Shown one piece after another: positions 34,037-41,709 of a stretch of DNA of 64,000 nucleotides. Origin of the DNA: an uncultured Cellulophaga sp. Lineage in GTDB: Bacteria > Bacteroidota > Bacteroidia > Flavobacteriales > Flavobacteriaceae. The notes beneath the pieces were generated by a model. The model was not told where the DNA came from, made no database searches, and worked only from the letters and a program-made list of their open reading frames with translations. Made by a program: the position numbers and the translations under genes. The stretch lies in assembly GCA_947492955.1 (NCBI GenBank), contig CANLOV010000005.1:232646-296645 (forward strand), written 5' to 3'. Numbering within the stretch: the first letter of the stretch is position 1; every line of letters starts with the position of its first letter.

Positions 34037-34061
34037 AAGACTCTCAAAATGGAGAGCCTTT
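34037..34061 (-). terminator. Terminator of the integrase gene
   Basis: Hairpin GACTCTC / GGAGAGCC (one G-T pair) flanked by A6 on the plus strand (U-run on the minus transcript), 9 bp after the integrase stop. Confidence 0.6.
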
Positions 34062-34069
34062 ATATTATT

Positions 34070-35302
34070 TTAAGAAGCATATTTTAATTGAGGTTCTTCT
34101 AAAAGTTTCTGCATAGCATCATCAATTACTTTGTCCTCAAATTCTTTTAGATATGCTTTTGTAACACTAACATCATGATGCCCCATAGATTCACCAATTA
34201 AATCAGTTGAAATACCTGCAAATTTTAAGTTTGTAGCAAAACTGTGTCTTATGACATAAGAGGTTACATTTTGATGCACATCTTGTATTTCTGCTATTTC
34301 CTTTAATTGTTTATTGAATTTCTTTAAGGTTTTATGCTTTCTATTTTCAATTTGTATAGGAGTTAAGTTGTCTTTTAATAAAATTGGAAACACATAATCT
34401 GTGAGTCTATTTTGGGCTTTATAGTACTCAATTATTTCTATGATGGGCTGTAGCATTTTAACCGAAAATCTACCCTTAGTTTTAGAACGGATATATAAAA
34501 TTCTATCCCCCTTAATATTTTCCCATTTTAACTTCATCATATCCACAAAATTCATTCCTCCCATATAATAGCTGAAAATCATATAGTTTTTGGTGTCTAT
34601 AAGATGTGGATGTTTGTTAGTGTCAATAGCTTCCATTAACCTCATTTCATCTCTGGTTAGTGCTTTTTTAATATTCCTGCCTTTTAGTTTTGAAACTTTG
34701 TAAGTTTTAAATGGATAGTATTTTTCTTGTACAACACCTTTTTTAATAGCGTCATTAAACAATGCTCTAATCTCTCTCATTTTTACACCTATACCGCCAT
34801 CAGTATTATTTTTACTTCTTAAGTAAGTTTCATACTTGTCTAATAAATTGGGTGTGATTTCTCTAAATACAAGATTTTTGTTTTTGTGAAACTTAAAGAA
34901 TGAATTGTATACATCTTTATAAGCTCTTGCGTTTCCTGTTCTTCCAGATTTGTTAAGGTCATCTATCTTTTCTTTCCAAAATTCAGAAACAGTTATTGCA
35001 TTTTGTTTTTTACCTCTAAATCTTTGTTCAAATTGATTAAGTGTGAAATCTATATCTTCTAATGAAAACTCATCTATTATTTTTAATGCCTTTTCTTGTA
35101 GTTTCAATAACACTCTGTTTCTTTGAGATGCATTTGGATAAGTTCTTTTAAACTCATTCTTCTTAGTATCCCAATCTTGTTTTTTACAAGATATTCCTAA
35201 AGAAATTAGTTTTGATTTTCTGTCTTTTACAATTCTTAGTATTACTGGGTATTCTTCCTGCTTATTAGGTTTATTTCTTAATGTTATTGTTATGCTTGCC
35301 AT
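34070..35302 (-). CDS. Tyrosine recombinase (island integrase)
   Basis: 410 aa. It has an N-terminal arm-binding domain (about 1-90), a SAM-like core-binding domain (105-205) and a catalytic domain. Residues visible are the KTKGR lysine region, R352 (YVIRHSFAT), H375 (GHHDVSVT) and nucleophile Y384 (KAYLKEF). The box I arginine position reads YMGGMNF, so the first catalytic Arg appears absent, as is known for IntDOT-type enzymes. It catalyses integration at tRNA-Asn. Its N-terminal arm domain likely binds the subterminal 23-bp repeats. Confidence 0.92.
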   Translation of the reverse strand: MASITITLRNKPNKQEEYPVILRIVKDRKSKLISLGISCKKQDWDTKKNEFKRTYPNASQRNRVLLKLQEKALKIIDEFSLEDIDFTLNQFEQRFRGKKQNAITVSEFWKEKIDDLNKSGRTGNARAYKDVYNSFFKFHKNKNLVFREITPNLLDKYETYLRSKNNTDGGIGVKMREIRALFNDAIKKGVVQEKYYPFKTYKVSKLKGRNIKKALTRDEMRLMEAIDTNKHPHLIDTKNYMIFSYYMGGMNFVDMMKLKWENIKGDRILYIRSKTKGRFSVKMLQPIIEIIEYYKAQNRLTDYVFPILLKDNLTPIQIENRKHKTLKKFNKQLKEIAEIQDVHQNVTSYVIRHSFATNLKFAGISTDLIGESMGHHDVSVTKAYLKEFEDKVIDDAMQKLLEEPQLKYAS

Positions 35303-35319
35303 GATATTTATATTTTGAG

Positions 35320-35360
35320 TGTGACAAAATCCATATATAGAGATTCAGGATTTTGTCACA
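35320..35360. repeat. 13-bp perfect inverted repeat between int and the Rep-like gene
   Basis: TGTGACAAAATCC and GGATTTTGTCACA with a 15-nt loop. A T7 run follows on the plus strand only, whereas both neighbouring genes read minus, so it is not an ordinary terminator for them. It could be an operator of int (start at 35302) or a replication/recombination site. Confidence 0.6.
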
Positions 35361-35365
35361 TTTTT

Positions 35366-36262
35366 TTAATTGTTGATTAACTGTTGAAATTTGCTAGTAA
35401 GTTTACTTCTTAGCATATTTTTAGTTTTGAGCAAATTATTGTTTACCAACAACTGATTAAACTCCTTTTTTTGCTTACTCGCCTTATTTCTTAGATTGGA
35501 TGAGGATTTTAGTGACTCCCAATGATTATAGCTTGTATATACTCCTATCTTCTTTTTTACTTCTTCAGAAATAGCACTATTATTTTTGTAATTGTCAATT
35601 ATGGTTAACTCTTCAAATCTAATCATCAAGTTTTCAAACAAACTTTGAAGACTATCTTTAGATGTTAAGTCATTTATATTAAAAATGCCGTGAGGATTAA
35701 TGCTCTTACTACATTTATGTTTTATCTCAATTCTCAACACATTATTGGATAAACTGTATTGCTTTGCTTTATCATAAATCTTAAAATCATAAATTGACCT
35801 GTCAAATTGTTTAAATTCTCCTTTACCTTCAAACTTTTTATTATGATTGTGAGTTTGATATTTATGCATCATAATATTCTCTCTAACAATAAATTCAGCA
35901 GGAAAATCTAATTCAATATTTAGCCCAAATTCTAACTTTGATAATCTTGCTTTTTCTAACTTGATTATCCCATTATTTAATAAACTAATGGTTTCAGTAA
36001 GTTGTGAGTAAGTGAAGTCATTATGATTTCTGTAGCCCTTTTTGTTATTCTGATTATAAAACTTATGCAAAGAGTTCATTACTCTTATATTCTTTTCAGT
36101 AATATTTATTTCCATTGAACCAAAATTGGTTTTGTATGGGTATTCTATTTCTCCTGAGTGTTTTTCTAAAACAACTCTTAATTCTTCAAAGTTTTTAGAA
36201 TCACATATAAAAGATTCAACTTCACTTTTGTCCTTGTAGTTCATTCTAATAAAATCTATCAT
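35366..36262 (-). CDS. Rep-like protein, similar to filamentous-phage/plasmid replication initiators
   Basis: 298 aa. Visible signatures: VMNSLHKFYNQNN and NDFTYSQLTETISLL, LEFGLNIELDFP, FKIYDKAKQYSLSNNVLRIEIKHKCSK. The combination of a strand-loop with KIYDK and a following basic IEIK strand recalls gpII-type Rep proteins that nick and start rolling-circle replication, but I cannot identify the nucleophile tyrosine with confidence. It overlaps the HTH gene by 4 nt. Confidence 0.5.
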   Translation of the reverse strand: MIDFIRMNYKDKSEVESFICDSKNFEELRVVLEKHSGEIEYPYKTNFGSMEINITEKNIRVMNSLHKFYNQNNKKGYRNHNDFTYSQLTETISLLNNGIIKLEKARLSKLEFGLNIELDFPAEFIVRENIMMHKYQTHNHNKKFEGKGEFKQFDRSIYDFKIYDKAKQYSLSNNVLRIEIKHKCSKSINPHGIFNINDLTSKDSLQSLFENLMIRFEELTIIDNYKNNSAISEEVKKKIGVYTSYNHWESLKSSSNLRNKASKQKKEFNQLLVNNNLLKTKNMLRSKLTSKFQQLINN

Positions 36263-36561
36263 GATGCTAGATTTTTATTAGTTCTGCTTAGGTAGTTTTC
36301 AACATCACATTCCAACTCATCATTGGGCGTTACTTTGTTGTTAAAAACCCATGTATCAAGTTCTGATTTCTTGAAATAGATTTTTTTTCCACCAGGTTTA
36401 TAAAAAGGAATCTCCTTATTACTGGTCATCTTGTGTAAACAAGATTTTGATAGCTGTAGATACTGTGTAGCATCATCAACACTAAATAATTCTTTAGTGT
36501 TTAAATTGTTAATTTGAAGGAGTCTTTTTATTTCTTCTATCTCAGTTTGGATATTTTCCAT
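36259..36561 (-). CDS. Excisionase-like helix-turn-helix protein
   Basis: 100 aa. A MerR/excisionase-type HTH_17 domain: LFSVDDATQYLQLSKSCLHK and the wing IPFYKPGGKKIYFKKSELDTWV. It is the typical recombination directionality factor of Bacteroidota elements and likely binds near the att sites to favour excision. A perfect palindrome lies 15 bp upstream of its start. It is coupled to the Rep-like gene. Confidence 0.85.
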   Translation of the reverse strand: MENIQTEIEEIKRLLQINNLNTKELFSVDDATQYLQLSKSCLHKMTSNKEIPFYKPGGKKIYFKKSELDTWVFNNKVTPNDELECDVENYLSRTNKNLAS

Positions 36562-36576
36562 AACTATAATTGTTAT

Positions 36577-36592
36577 GGATAAGCGCTTATCC
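36577..36592. promoter_or_regulatory. Perfect 16-bp palindrome upstream of the excisionase-like gene
   Basis: GGATAAGCGCTTATCC, 15 bp before the start codon. It is a probable operator of the excision/replication genes. Confidence 0.6.
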
Positions 36593-36643
36593 TGATTAAT
36601 ACTGAGACAAAGAAACCTTAGAAGTACAGGTAAATACTTTTAC

Positions 36644-36671
36644 TATACCTTGACTGTATGGTAAAGGTATA
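36644..36671 (-). terminator. Hairpin after the right-end gene
   Basis: TATACCTT / AAGGTATA with a 12-nt loop, ending 2 bp before the stop of the gene at 36673. Confidence 0.5.
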
Positions 36672-36672
36672 T

Positions 36673-37533
36673 TTAGAGAGAAGAAATTATAGTGTCAATT
36701 CTTTCTTTTTGAGTTACGTTTTTAGAGTATGTAGATTTTGATTGTTTCAGGTTTTTTAGTTCATTTCCAAGATTATCCCTAAAAACATATTTTATATATC
36801 TACTAAGGTCGGTTATTATATTACTTTTTAGATATCGTTTTTTTATAAGCTCTTCTATAAAATAGAATAGGGATATTTTACTTGTAAATTTATTTTTGCC
36901 AGTAATCAACCAGTAAATACCTTCTTTTATTTCCTTTCCTGTGAAAGCATTTATAAAATCTGTTTTATTACATTTTATAACAGCTGGGGTTTCAGTCAAC
37001 AAAAGATGTAATTTTTCTACTTTGGTTAATTGTTCTTCTGTGGTATCTGCAAGAAGATTAAAGGAAAGATTATATTCATTTTGGGCTGCGATTACCTGTT
37101 TTGAATATTGGTCAATCAAAGAAGTAATTTCATCAAAATACTTTGTTAAGAAAGGAAACTCTTCTATATTTCTATCAGTGTAGTATTGTTTAAGTTTAAT
37201 TCTTAAAAAATCAGCATAACCTGTAGTTTCTTTTTTATCTGCAAAACGTTTTTGAAATTCACTTTCAATAAATCGCTTAGTTATGTTTATTTCTGTTCTA
37301 AGTTTTGTTTTTATAGTTCCTTCAAAAGAAAAGGTAATATAGTTAGCTTGGGTTTCTTCTTTATGATGAAGATTGGGGACTTTGATAATATGACGTACTT
37401 TATCTATTTCTTCAATATTGTTAAAGTAAAGTTCTTCTGTGATATTAGTATAAAATTCCTTTAAGTCCTTTTGAATTTGATTTTCGAAATAGTTGTCTAA
37501 AAACAAGAAAGGATATTCTGCTGTACTTTTCAT
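36673..37533 (-). CDS. Hypothetical protein at the island right end
   Basis: 286 aa from the ATG at 37533 (MKSTAEYPFLFLDNYFENQI). The open frame extends upstream into the tRNA gene, but that part is a chance read-through. A helical, Lys/Glu-rich central region (about 90-160) and a C-terminal basic region (KQSKSTYSKNVTQKERI) are seen. Proteins of this kind commonly close Bacteroidota integrative elements; the function is unknown, perhaps regulatory (RteC-like length, but the conserved RteC pattern is not evident). Confidence 0.65.
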   Translation of the reverse strand: MKSTAEYPFLFLDNYFENQIQKDLKEFYTNITEELYFNNIEEIDKVRHIIKVPNLHHKEETQANYITFSFEGTIKTKLRTEINITKRFIESEFQKRFADKKETTGYADFLRIKLKQYYTDRNIEEFPFLTKYFDEITSLIDQYSKQVIAAQNEYNLSFNLLADTTEEQLTKVEKLHLLLTETPAVIKCNKTDFINAFTGKEIKEGIYWLITGKNKFTSKISLFYFIEELIKKRYLKSNIITDLSRYIKYVFRDNLGNELKNLKQSKSTYSKNVTQKERIDTIISSL

Positions 37534-37548
37534 AAAACCAAAAATATG

Positions 37549-37571
37549 AAATGTTTGACCTATGTTTGACC
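37549..37571 (+). repeat. Subterminal 23-bp direct repeat, right copy
   Basis: Same 23 bp as 14626-14648, holding two ATGTTTGACC units 11 bp apart, 49 bp inside attR and upstream of the 37533 start codon. Confidence 0.75.
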
Positions 37572-37585
37572 TGTATAAAAAAAGA

Positions 37586-37611
37586 AAGCCACTCAATTTC
37601 TTGAATGGCTT
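37586..37611 (-). terminator. Island-borne terminator for tRNA-Asn
   Basis: AAGCCACTCAA / TTGAATGGCTT stem (one mismatch) with an A-run on the plus-strand side, so a U-run on the minus transcript. It lies just after the tRNA 3' end and replaces the chromosomal terminator left behind at 14437-14466. Confidence 0.65.
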
Positions 37612-37620
37612 GTCTTTATT

Positions 37621-37667
37621 AAGCTCCCCCTCTTGGGCTCGAACCAAGGACCCTCTGATTAACAGTC
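37621..37667 (-). repeat. attR: 47-bp tRNA-Asn 3' part
   Basis: Matches attL exactly. This copy is contiguous with the tRNA 5' half, so a full tRNA is restored here. Confidence 0.93.
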
Positions 37668-37697
37668 AGATGCTCTAACCAGCTGAGCTAAGGAGGA
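37624..37697 (-). tRNA. tRNA-Asn (anticodon GTT)
   Basis: 74 nt. Acceptor stem TCCTCCT with AGGGGGA plus discriminator G; D arm AGCTCAGCTGGTTAGAGC; anticodon loop CTGTTAA; T arm GGTTCGAGCCC. CCA is not encoded. It serves as the integration target of the island, which enters at its 3' half. Confidence 0.95.
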
Positions 37698-37858
37698 ATG
37701 TTCATATAGAACTATTTCAAATTGCGAAAATTATCAGCTTTCGCGTGGCATTTCTTAATTTAAACCTAGTTAGTAATCAATGATAATTGTGCTAGGCGGG
37801 TGCAAATATAATTGTTTTTTCAAATTCACCAAACAAAAAAATGGTGTTTTTTAAAGAA

Positions 37859-39175
37859 CTATATAAATCTTTTTATAATGTTCCAGATATCATTTCCAAA
37901 AACTAGAGCCATTAAACCCATAATTATAACAAAACCAATAATTTGGCCTCGCTCTAATACTTTTTCGCTTGGCGGTCTGCCAGAAATAATTTCGTATAAT
38001 AAAAACATTACATGTCCACCATCTAAGGCAGGAATAGGTAATAGATTTACAAAAGCTAGCCATACAGAAAACATTGCCATAAAACTCCAGAAAAATGTCC
38101 AGTCGAACTCTTGAGGCATCATTTCTACAATACCTATAGGACCTTTAACAGATTTATAAGCTTTTGTTTTTGTGTTAAATAAAATTTTAAATTGTCTAAT
38201 TTGTTTTGTTAGTACCTCTATGGTTTTATTAAACCCGGCAGGGATTGATTGTAAAAAGGTATAGGTGTCTGTAACAACTAAATCTTCAGTGTTTAACATA
38301 ACACCAATAGCTGCTTCTTTTGGCACAGTAAGATTTAATTCTTTTGTTTCTCCATTACGAAGTACTTGTATACTTATTTTTTTATTAGCAGAGTCTTGTA
38401 TTTCTTTTACAAATTGATCCCAGTATGCTATTGTTTTTCCGTTTACACCAATAATTTCATCATTAGCTAATATTCCGGCTTTTTCGGCAACAGAACCAGT
38501 AGTAATTTTTTCTATTAATGGTTTAGATCTATACCCTAAAAAGTTTTTTCCTTGAGTAGATAATACATTTGCTTTTGCTTCTGGTGGTATGTTAAAAGTT
38601 ATTTCTTTACCATCTCTATTTACTGTTATATCATCACCTAAAAGAATATCTAAAACAGCATCAGTATATTTTTTTGTTTTTTTACCATCGATAGCTAAAA
38701 TTTGGTCACCAGTTTTTAAACCTATCTGTTCTCCTATAGAATCTACTTGTATACCATATTTTAAGCTATCGGCAGGGATATAACTATCGCCATTATTAAA
38801 TAATAATAGACTATAAATTATCCAAGCTAAAAAGAAATTAACGGTAACACCACCTATCATAATAATTAAACGTTGCCAAGCTGGTTTAGATCTAAATTCC
38901 CATGGTTTAGGCTCTTCTTTCATTTGCTCAGTATCCATGCTTTCGTCTATCATACCCGCAATTTTAACGTAACCACCTAATGGTAACCAGCCAATTCCGT
39001 ATTCTGTTTCGCCAATTTTTTTCTTGAAGAGTGAAAATTTTACATCAAAAAATAAATAAAACTTCTCTACCTTGGTTTTAAAGTATTTTGCAGGAATAAA
39101 GTGTCCTAATTCATGAAGAATAACAAGTATAGATATTATTAAAATAAAAGTAAGTATCTGTGTAAGCAAGCCCAT
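37859..39175 (-). CDS. rseP: Site-2 zinc metalloprotease RseP
   Basis: 438 aa inner-membrane S2P-type protease for intramembrane cleavage of anti-sigma factors and signal remnants. Zinc site HELGH (21-25) in the first helix, two tandem PDZ regions in the middle (IGLKTGDQILAIDGKKT; KAGILANDEIIGVNGKT), and the C-terminal NLLPIPALDGGH with the third zinc ligand Asp. Four helices are discernible. It is next to the SCO gene in a typical flavobacterial order. Confidence 0.93.
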   Translation of the reverse strand: MGLLTQILTFILIISILVILHELGHFIPAKYFKTKVEKFYLFFDVKFSLFKKKIGETEYGIGWLPLGGYVKIAGMIDESMDTEQMKEEPKPWEFRSKPAWQRLIIMIGGVTVNFFLAWIIYSLLLFNNGDSYIPADSLKYGIQVDSIGEQIGLKTGDQILAIDGKKTKKYTDAVLDILLGDDITVNRDGKEITFNIPPEAKANVLSTQGKNFLGYRSKPLIEKITTGSVAEKAGILANDEIIGVNGKTIAYWDQFVKEIQDSANKKISIQVLRNGETKELNLTVPKEAAIGVMLNTEDLVVTDTYTFLQSIPAGFNKTIEVLTKQIRQFKILFNTKTKAYKSVKGPIGIVEMMPQEFDWTFFWSFMAMFSVWLAFVNLLPIPALDGGHVMFLLYEIISGRPPSEKVLERGQIIGFVIIMGLMALVFGNDIWNIIKRFI

Positions 39176-39301
39176 TTAGTAATCTGTTTTTTATCTTTCT
39201 AAGCGCCAAAAGTAAGCTTTTAGTAAGTCTTAAAAAAGAAAACAAATTATGCGCTTCTTTTTTTAAGAAAGATTTAATAATCAATGATCTTAGATTATTT
39301 T

Positions 39302-39333
39302 TTTGATGATACCTAATAGCAGCCGTACCTTTG
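39302..39333 (+). promoter_or_regulatory. Bacteroidota-type promoter of the SCO gene
   Basis: TTTG at 39302-39305 and TACCTTTG at 39326-39333 with a 20-bp spacer fit the -33/-7 consensus. The start codon at 39343 is 9 bp beyond, so the transcript is nearly leaderless. Confidence 0.6.
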
Positions 39334-39342
39334 TTATTAGAT

Positions 39343-40017
39343 ATGCTTTCTTTTTTTAGTAAATACAAGATTTTTGCTTTGGTGTTATTGGTGCTTTCTG
39401 CTATCATTATAACCTTATTCTATAATGCTTTAAAGCCAGCAAAAAGATTAATGATTTACCAGCCAGCTATGGTAAATAGTGAACTAGTAGATAGTACGCT
39501 TACGCATGTAAAAAAACACCATACAATTGCTGATTTTTCATTAACCAATCAGAATGGAGAAATCATTACTCAGGAAAATTATAAAGATAAAATATATATT
39601 GCCGATTTTTTCTTTACCACTTGCCCTAGTATTTGCCCTGTTATGACAAAGAACATGGCTCTTATACAACAGCATATTTTAAATGATGATGAAGTTATGC
39701 TGCTTTCGCATTCCGTAACTCCTAGTATAGATTCTGTGGCTCAGCTTAAAAAATATGCTATAGAAAAAGGAGTTGTAGATACTAAATGGAACTTAGTTAC
39801 AGGTTCTAAAAAACATATTTACGAATTAGCAAGGAAATCTTATTTTGCTGCTAAAACAGACGGAGATGGTGGCCCATTAGATATGATACATACAGAAAAT
39901 TTTATTTTAGTTGATAAAGAGCGTAGAATTAGAGGTTTTTATGATGGAACTAAGGTAGAAGAAATTGAAGAATTGATACAAGACCTTAAGATTTTGAAAT
40001 TAAGTTATAATAACTAA
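39343..40017 (+). CDS. SCO1/SenC family copper chaperone
   Basis: 224 aa from the ATG at 39343 (MLSFFSKYKIF). An N-terminal membrane anchor is followed by a periplasmic thioredoxin-like domain with the copper ligands C-x3-C in CPSICPVMT and the conserved histidine in MIHTENFILVD. It delivers copper to the CuA centre of cytochrome oxidase or acts as a thiol reductase. It is transcribed away from rseP. Confidence 0.92.
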   Translation: MLSFFSKYKIFALVLLVLSAIIITLFYNALKPAKRLMIYQPAMVNSELVDSTLTHVKKHHTIADFSLTNQNGEIITQENYKDKIYIADFFFTTCPSICPVMTKNMALIQQHILNDDEVMLLSHSVTPSIDSVAQLKKYAIEKGVVDTKWNLVTGSKKHIYELARKSYFAAKTDGDGGPLDMIHTENFILVDKERRIRGFYDGTKVEEIEELIQDLKILKLSYNN

Positions 40018-40044
40018 AAAGACCTCTTAAAAAGAGGTCTTTTT
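40017..40044. terminator. Bidirectional terminator after SCO gene
   Basis: AAAAGACCTCTT / AAGAGGTCTTTT with a 3-nt loop, A and T tracts at both ends; placed between two convergent genes. Confidence 0.85.
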
Positions 40045-40064
40045 TGTAATAGGTTTCTTTTAGT

Positions 40065-41687
40065 TTAATTACATTCGCTAGTATAAATATCTGCTATTTT
40101 AATTTGATCCTCTTTTGAGTTAGAAAACTCATTACTTTCTATACGTTTAGCTAAAGTACTACAGCTTGCGAAAAAATTAGAGCTTGCTTTCTGTGCTTTT
40201 TTTTCTGTTTTTATTTTAAAATAAAAATCATCTGCTGTAGTTAAATCTTTATATAAAATCACTTTATCAGTTTTATGAACACGCTCCATAAATATAGTAT
40301 TATTTAAACTAACACTTAGAGGTATTTTAGGATTTACAGATTCAAATATTCTATCATCTGCATGTATTTCTTTAACATCTTTACATTTGTAATAAGAGTT
40401 TTTTGTTTTCCCTTTTTCGTTTACGTAAGTAACAGTAACTCTTTTTGCTGTTGTGTCTCCATCTAAACTTACAATGTTTCCACCTGTTTGAGATTCTGGT
40501 TCTGGAGAAAATCTTATAGATATTTTTCCTTCTATTTTCTCTCCTTTTTCGTTTATAATATATCCCGAAGCTTTTGTTATATCATTATTTGATACAGTTT
40601 CATTATTTTCTATTCTTTGAATTATTGGGTCTACTTCATACGCATCTGCATAAATACGTTTTCCTGTAGCGTCAAAATTACGAGTATATTCTTTTTTTTG
40701 TCTTCTTAATGTTCCTCTTGCTAATTTTGTTACCAATTTTCTTTCCCCTAATTCTAACATTTGATTCATGTATTCCTCTGCAGAAGTAAAATCTTCTATT
40801 AATAAAGAAGCTCTGTGTAGATTCATTAACATTCCCCAACCTATTTTTTTACCTGTTTTATCGGAAAGGTCACAATTAGAAAGTTTATTTTTCCAATAAT
40901 CTATATAAGGAGTTAGTAATTCTTTTCCTGCTCTTAATTTATCAAGAGTTTTAAGATTAAATATTGTTTCTCTAAAAGAAGCTAGCTTTTCTTTAGTTTC
41001 TTCTTGTAAAGCCTTATTTTTTTTATCTTTTATAAAGTAAAATTTCTTAGCGCTTTCCTTTACCCTTAAATCATATTTTTTATATAATTTAGGAACTATT
41101 GTTGTAGCTAAATAGTCATCTCCAAGAAGTCTTTTTAAATATTCCTCTACTAAATAAGATGTTCCTTTTGCGTTATCTTCTCCAGAGAAGATTAAATATT
41201 TTTCTTTTTCTTTAAAAGGGAAATCTATAATTGTAGGTATTGGTTTTTGATTTTCATCTCTTTCTGCATAAATTGGAAACTCTGTATAATGAGTATTTAC
41301 GCCTCTTACCATAGTAATAACAGCTATTTTTGAGTTTCGTTCACTAGGAAGAATACTAACACTGAATGTTTCAGCTGCTTTATTTCGGCTTATAGTTAAG
41401 TTTAGGTCATCTGCAGAAACGCCATTTATACCAAAAAATAAATCTGGATTATCACTAGTTGCTAAGGTAAAATCTTGAAAGTTTAATGAAGATTGAAATT
41501 CTTGTTCTGAAAAAGGTAATACAGAATTTTCGGTATTTGTAAAATAGGCTCCGTATGTTTTTATTCCTTTAGGAGTTTGTTCTTCTGGATAACTAGGGAT
41601 ATAAGCAATAACAACTTCAGCTTTTGAATTTTGTGCATAAACACAAAAGTTGCCAAATAAAAATAATAAGCATAATAATTTCTTCAT
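40065..41687 (-). CDS. Hypothetical secreted protein
   Basis: 540 aa with a signal peptide (MKKLLCLLFLFGNFCVYAQ) and no membrane segment otherwise. The first 180 residues look beta-rich (TLATSDNPDLFFGING), the middle is helical and TPR-like in spacing (KKIGWGMLMNLHRASLLIEDFTSAEEYMNQMLEL), and the C-terminus has strands again (GYIINEKGEKIEGKISIRF). No family is recognised. It is downstream of another secreted unknown (23-bp gap), probably one operon. Confidence 0.65.
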   Translation of the reverse strand: MKKLLCLLFLFGNFCVYAQNSKAEVVIAYIPSYPEEQTPKGIKTYGAYFTNTENSVLPFSEQEFQSSLNFQDFTLATSDNPDLFFGINGVSADDLNLTISRNKAAETFSVSILPSERNSKIAVITMVRGVNTHYTEFPIYAERDENQKPIPTIIDFPFKEKEKYLIFSGEDNAKGTSYLVEEYLKRLLGDDYLATTIVPKLYKKYDLRVKESAKKFYFIKDKKNKALQEETKEKLASFRETIFNLKTLDKLRAGKELLTPYIDYWKNKLSNCDLSDKTGKKIGWGMLMNLHRASLLIEDFTSAEEYMNQMLELGERKLVTKLARGTLRRQKKEYTRNFDATGKRIYADAYEVDPIIQRIENNETVSNNDITKASGYIINEKGEKIEGKISIRFSPEPESQTGGNIVSLDGDTTAKRVTVTYVNEKGKTKNSYYKCKDVKEIHADDRIFESVNPKIPLSVSLNNTIFMERVHKTDKVILYKDLTTADDFYFKIKTEKKAQKASSNFFASCSTLAKRIESNEFSNSKEDQIKIADIYTSECN

Positions 41688-41709
41688 AATATATTTATTT
41701 TGGTTAATG

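Larger units (their letters stand above)
14469..37667. mobile_element. Integrated genomic (defence) island in tRNA-Asn
   Basis: About 23.2 kb bounded by 47-bp direct repeats of the tRNA-Asn 3' half. A tyrosine integrase, an excisionase-like HTH protein, a Rep-like protein and a RecA-like ATPase lie near the right end. The cargo is type III restriction-modification, a Hachiman-like pair, several putative nucleases and an ADP-ribosyltransferase. No relaxase, type IV coupling protein or phage structural gene is visible, so it appears to be an integrative element that may depend on a helper. The tRNA gene is regenerated at the right end with an island-supplied terminator. Confidence 0.93.

Noticed and set aside
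36673..37533. RteC regulator
   Set aside because: Length and position fit, but I could not find the conserved RteC pattern, so no name is given.
37534..37647. N-terminal extension of the right-end island protein into the tRNA gene
   Set aside because: The added codons translate tRNA and terminator sequence; the ATG at 37533 is the reasonable start.
37812..38114. 100-aa plus-strand frame inside rseP
   Set aside because: It lies antisense to a well-conserved rseP segment (NLLPIPALDGGH) and shows no family.
39111..39407. 98-aa minus-strand frame across the rseP/SCO intergenic region
   Set aside because: It overlaps rseP, the SCO promoter and the SCO start on the opposite strand, and has the composition of a chance frame.
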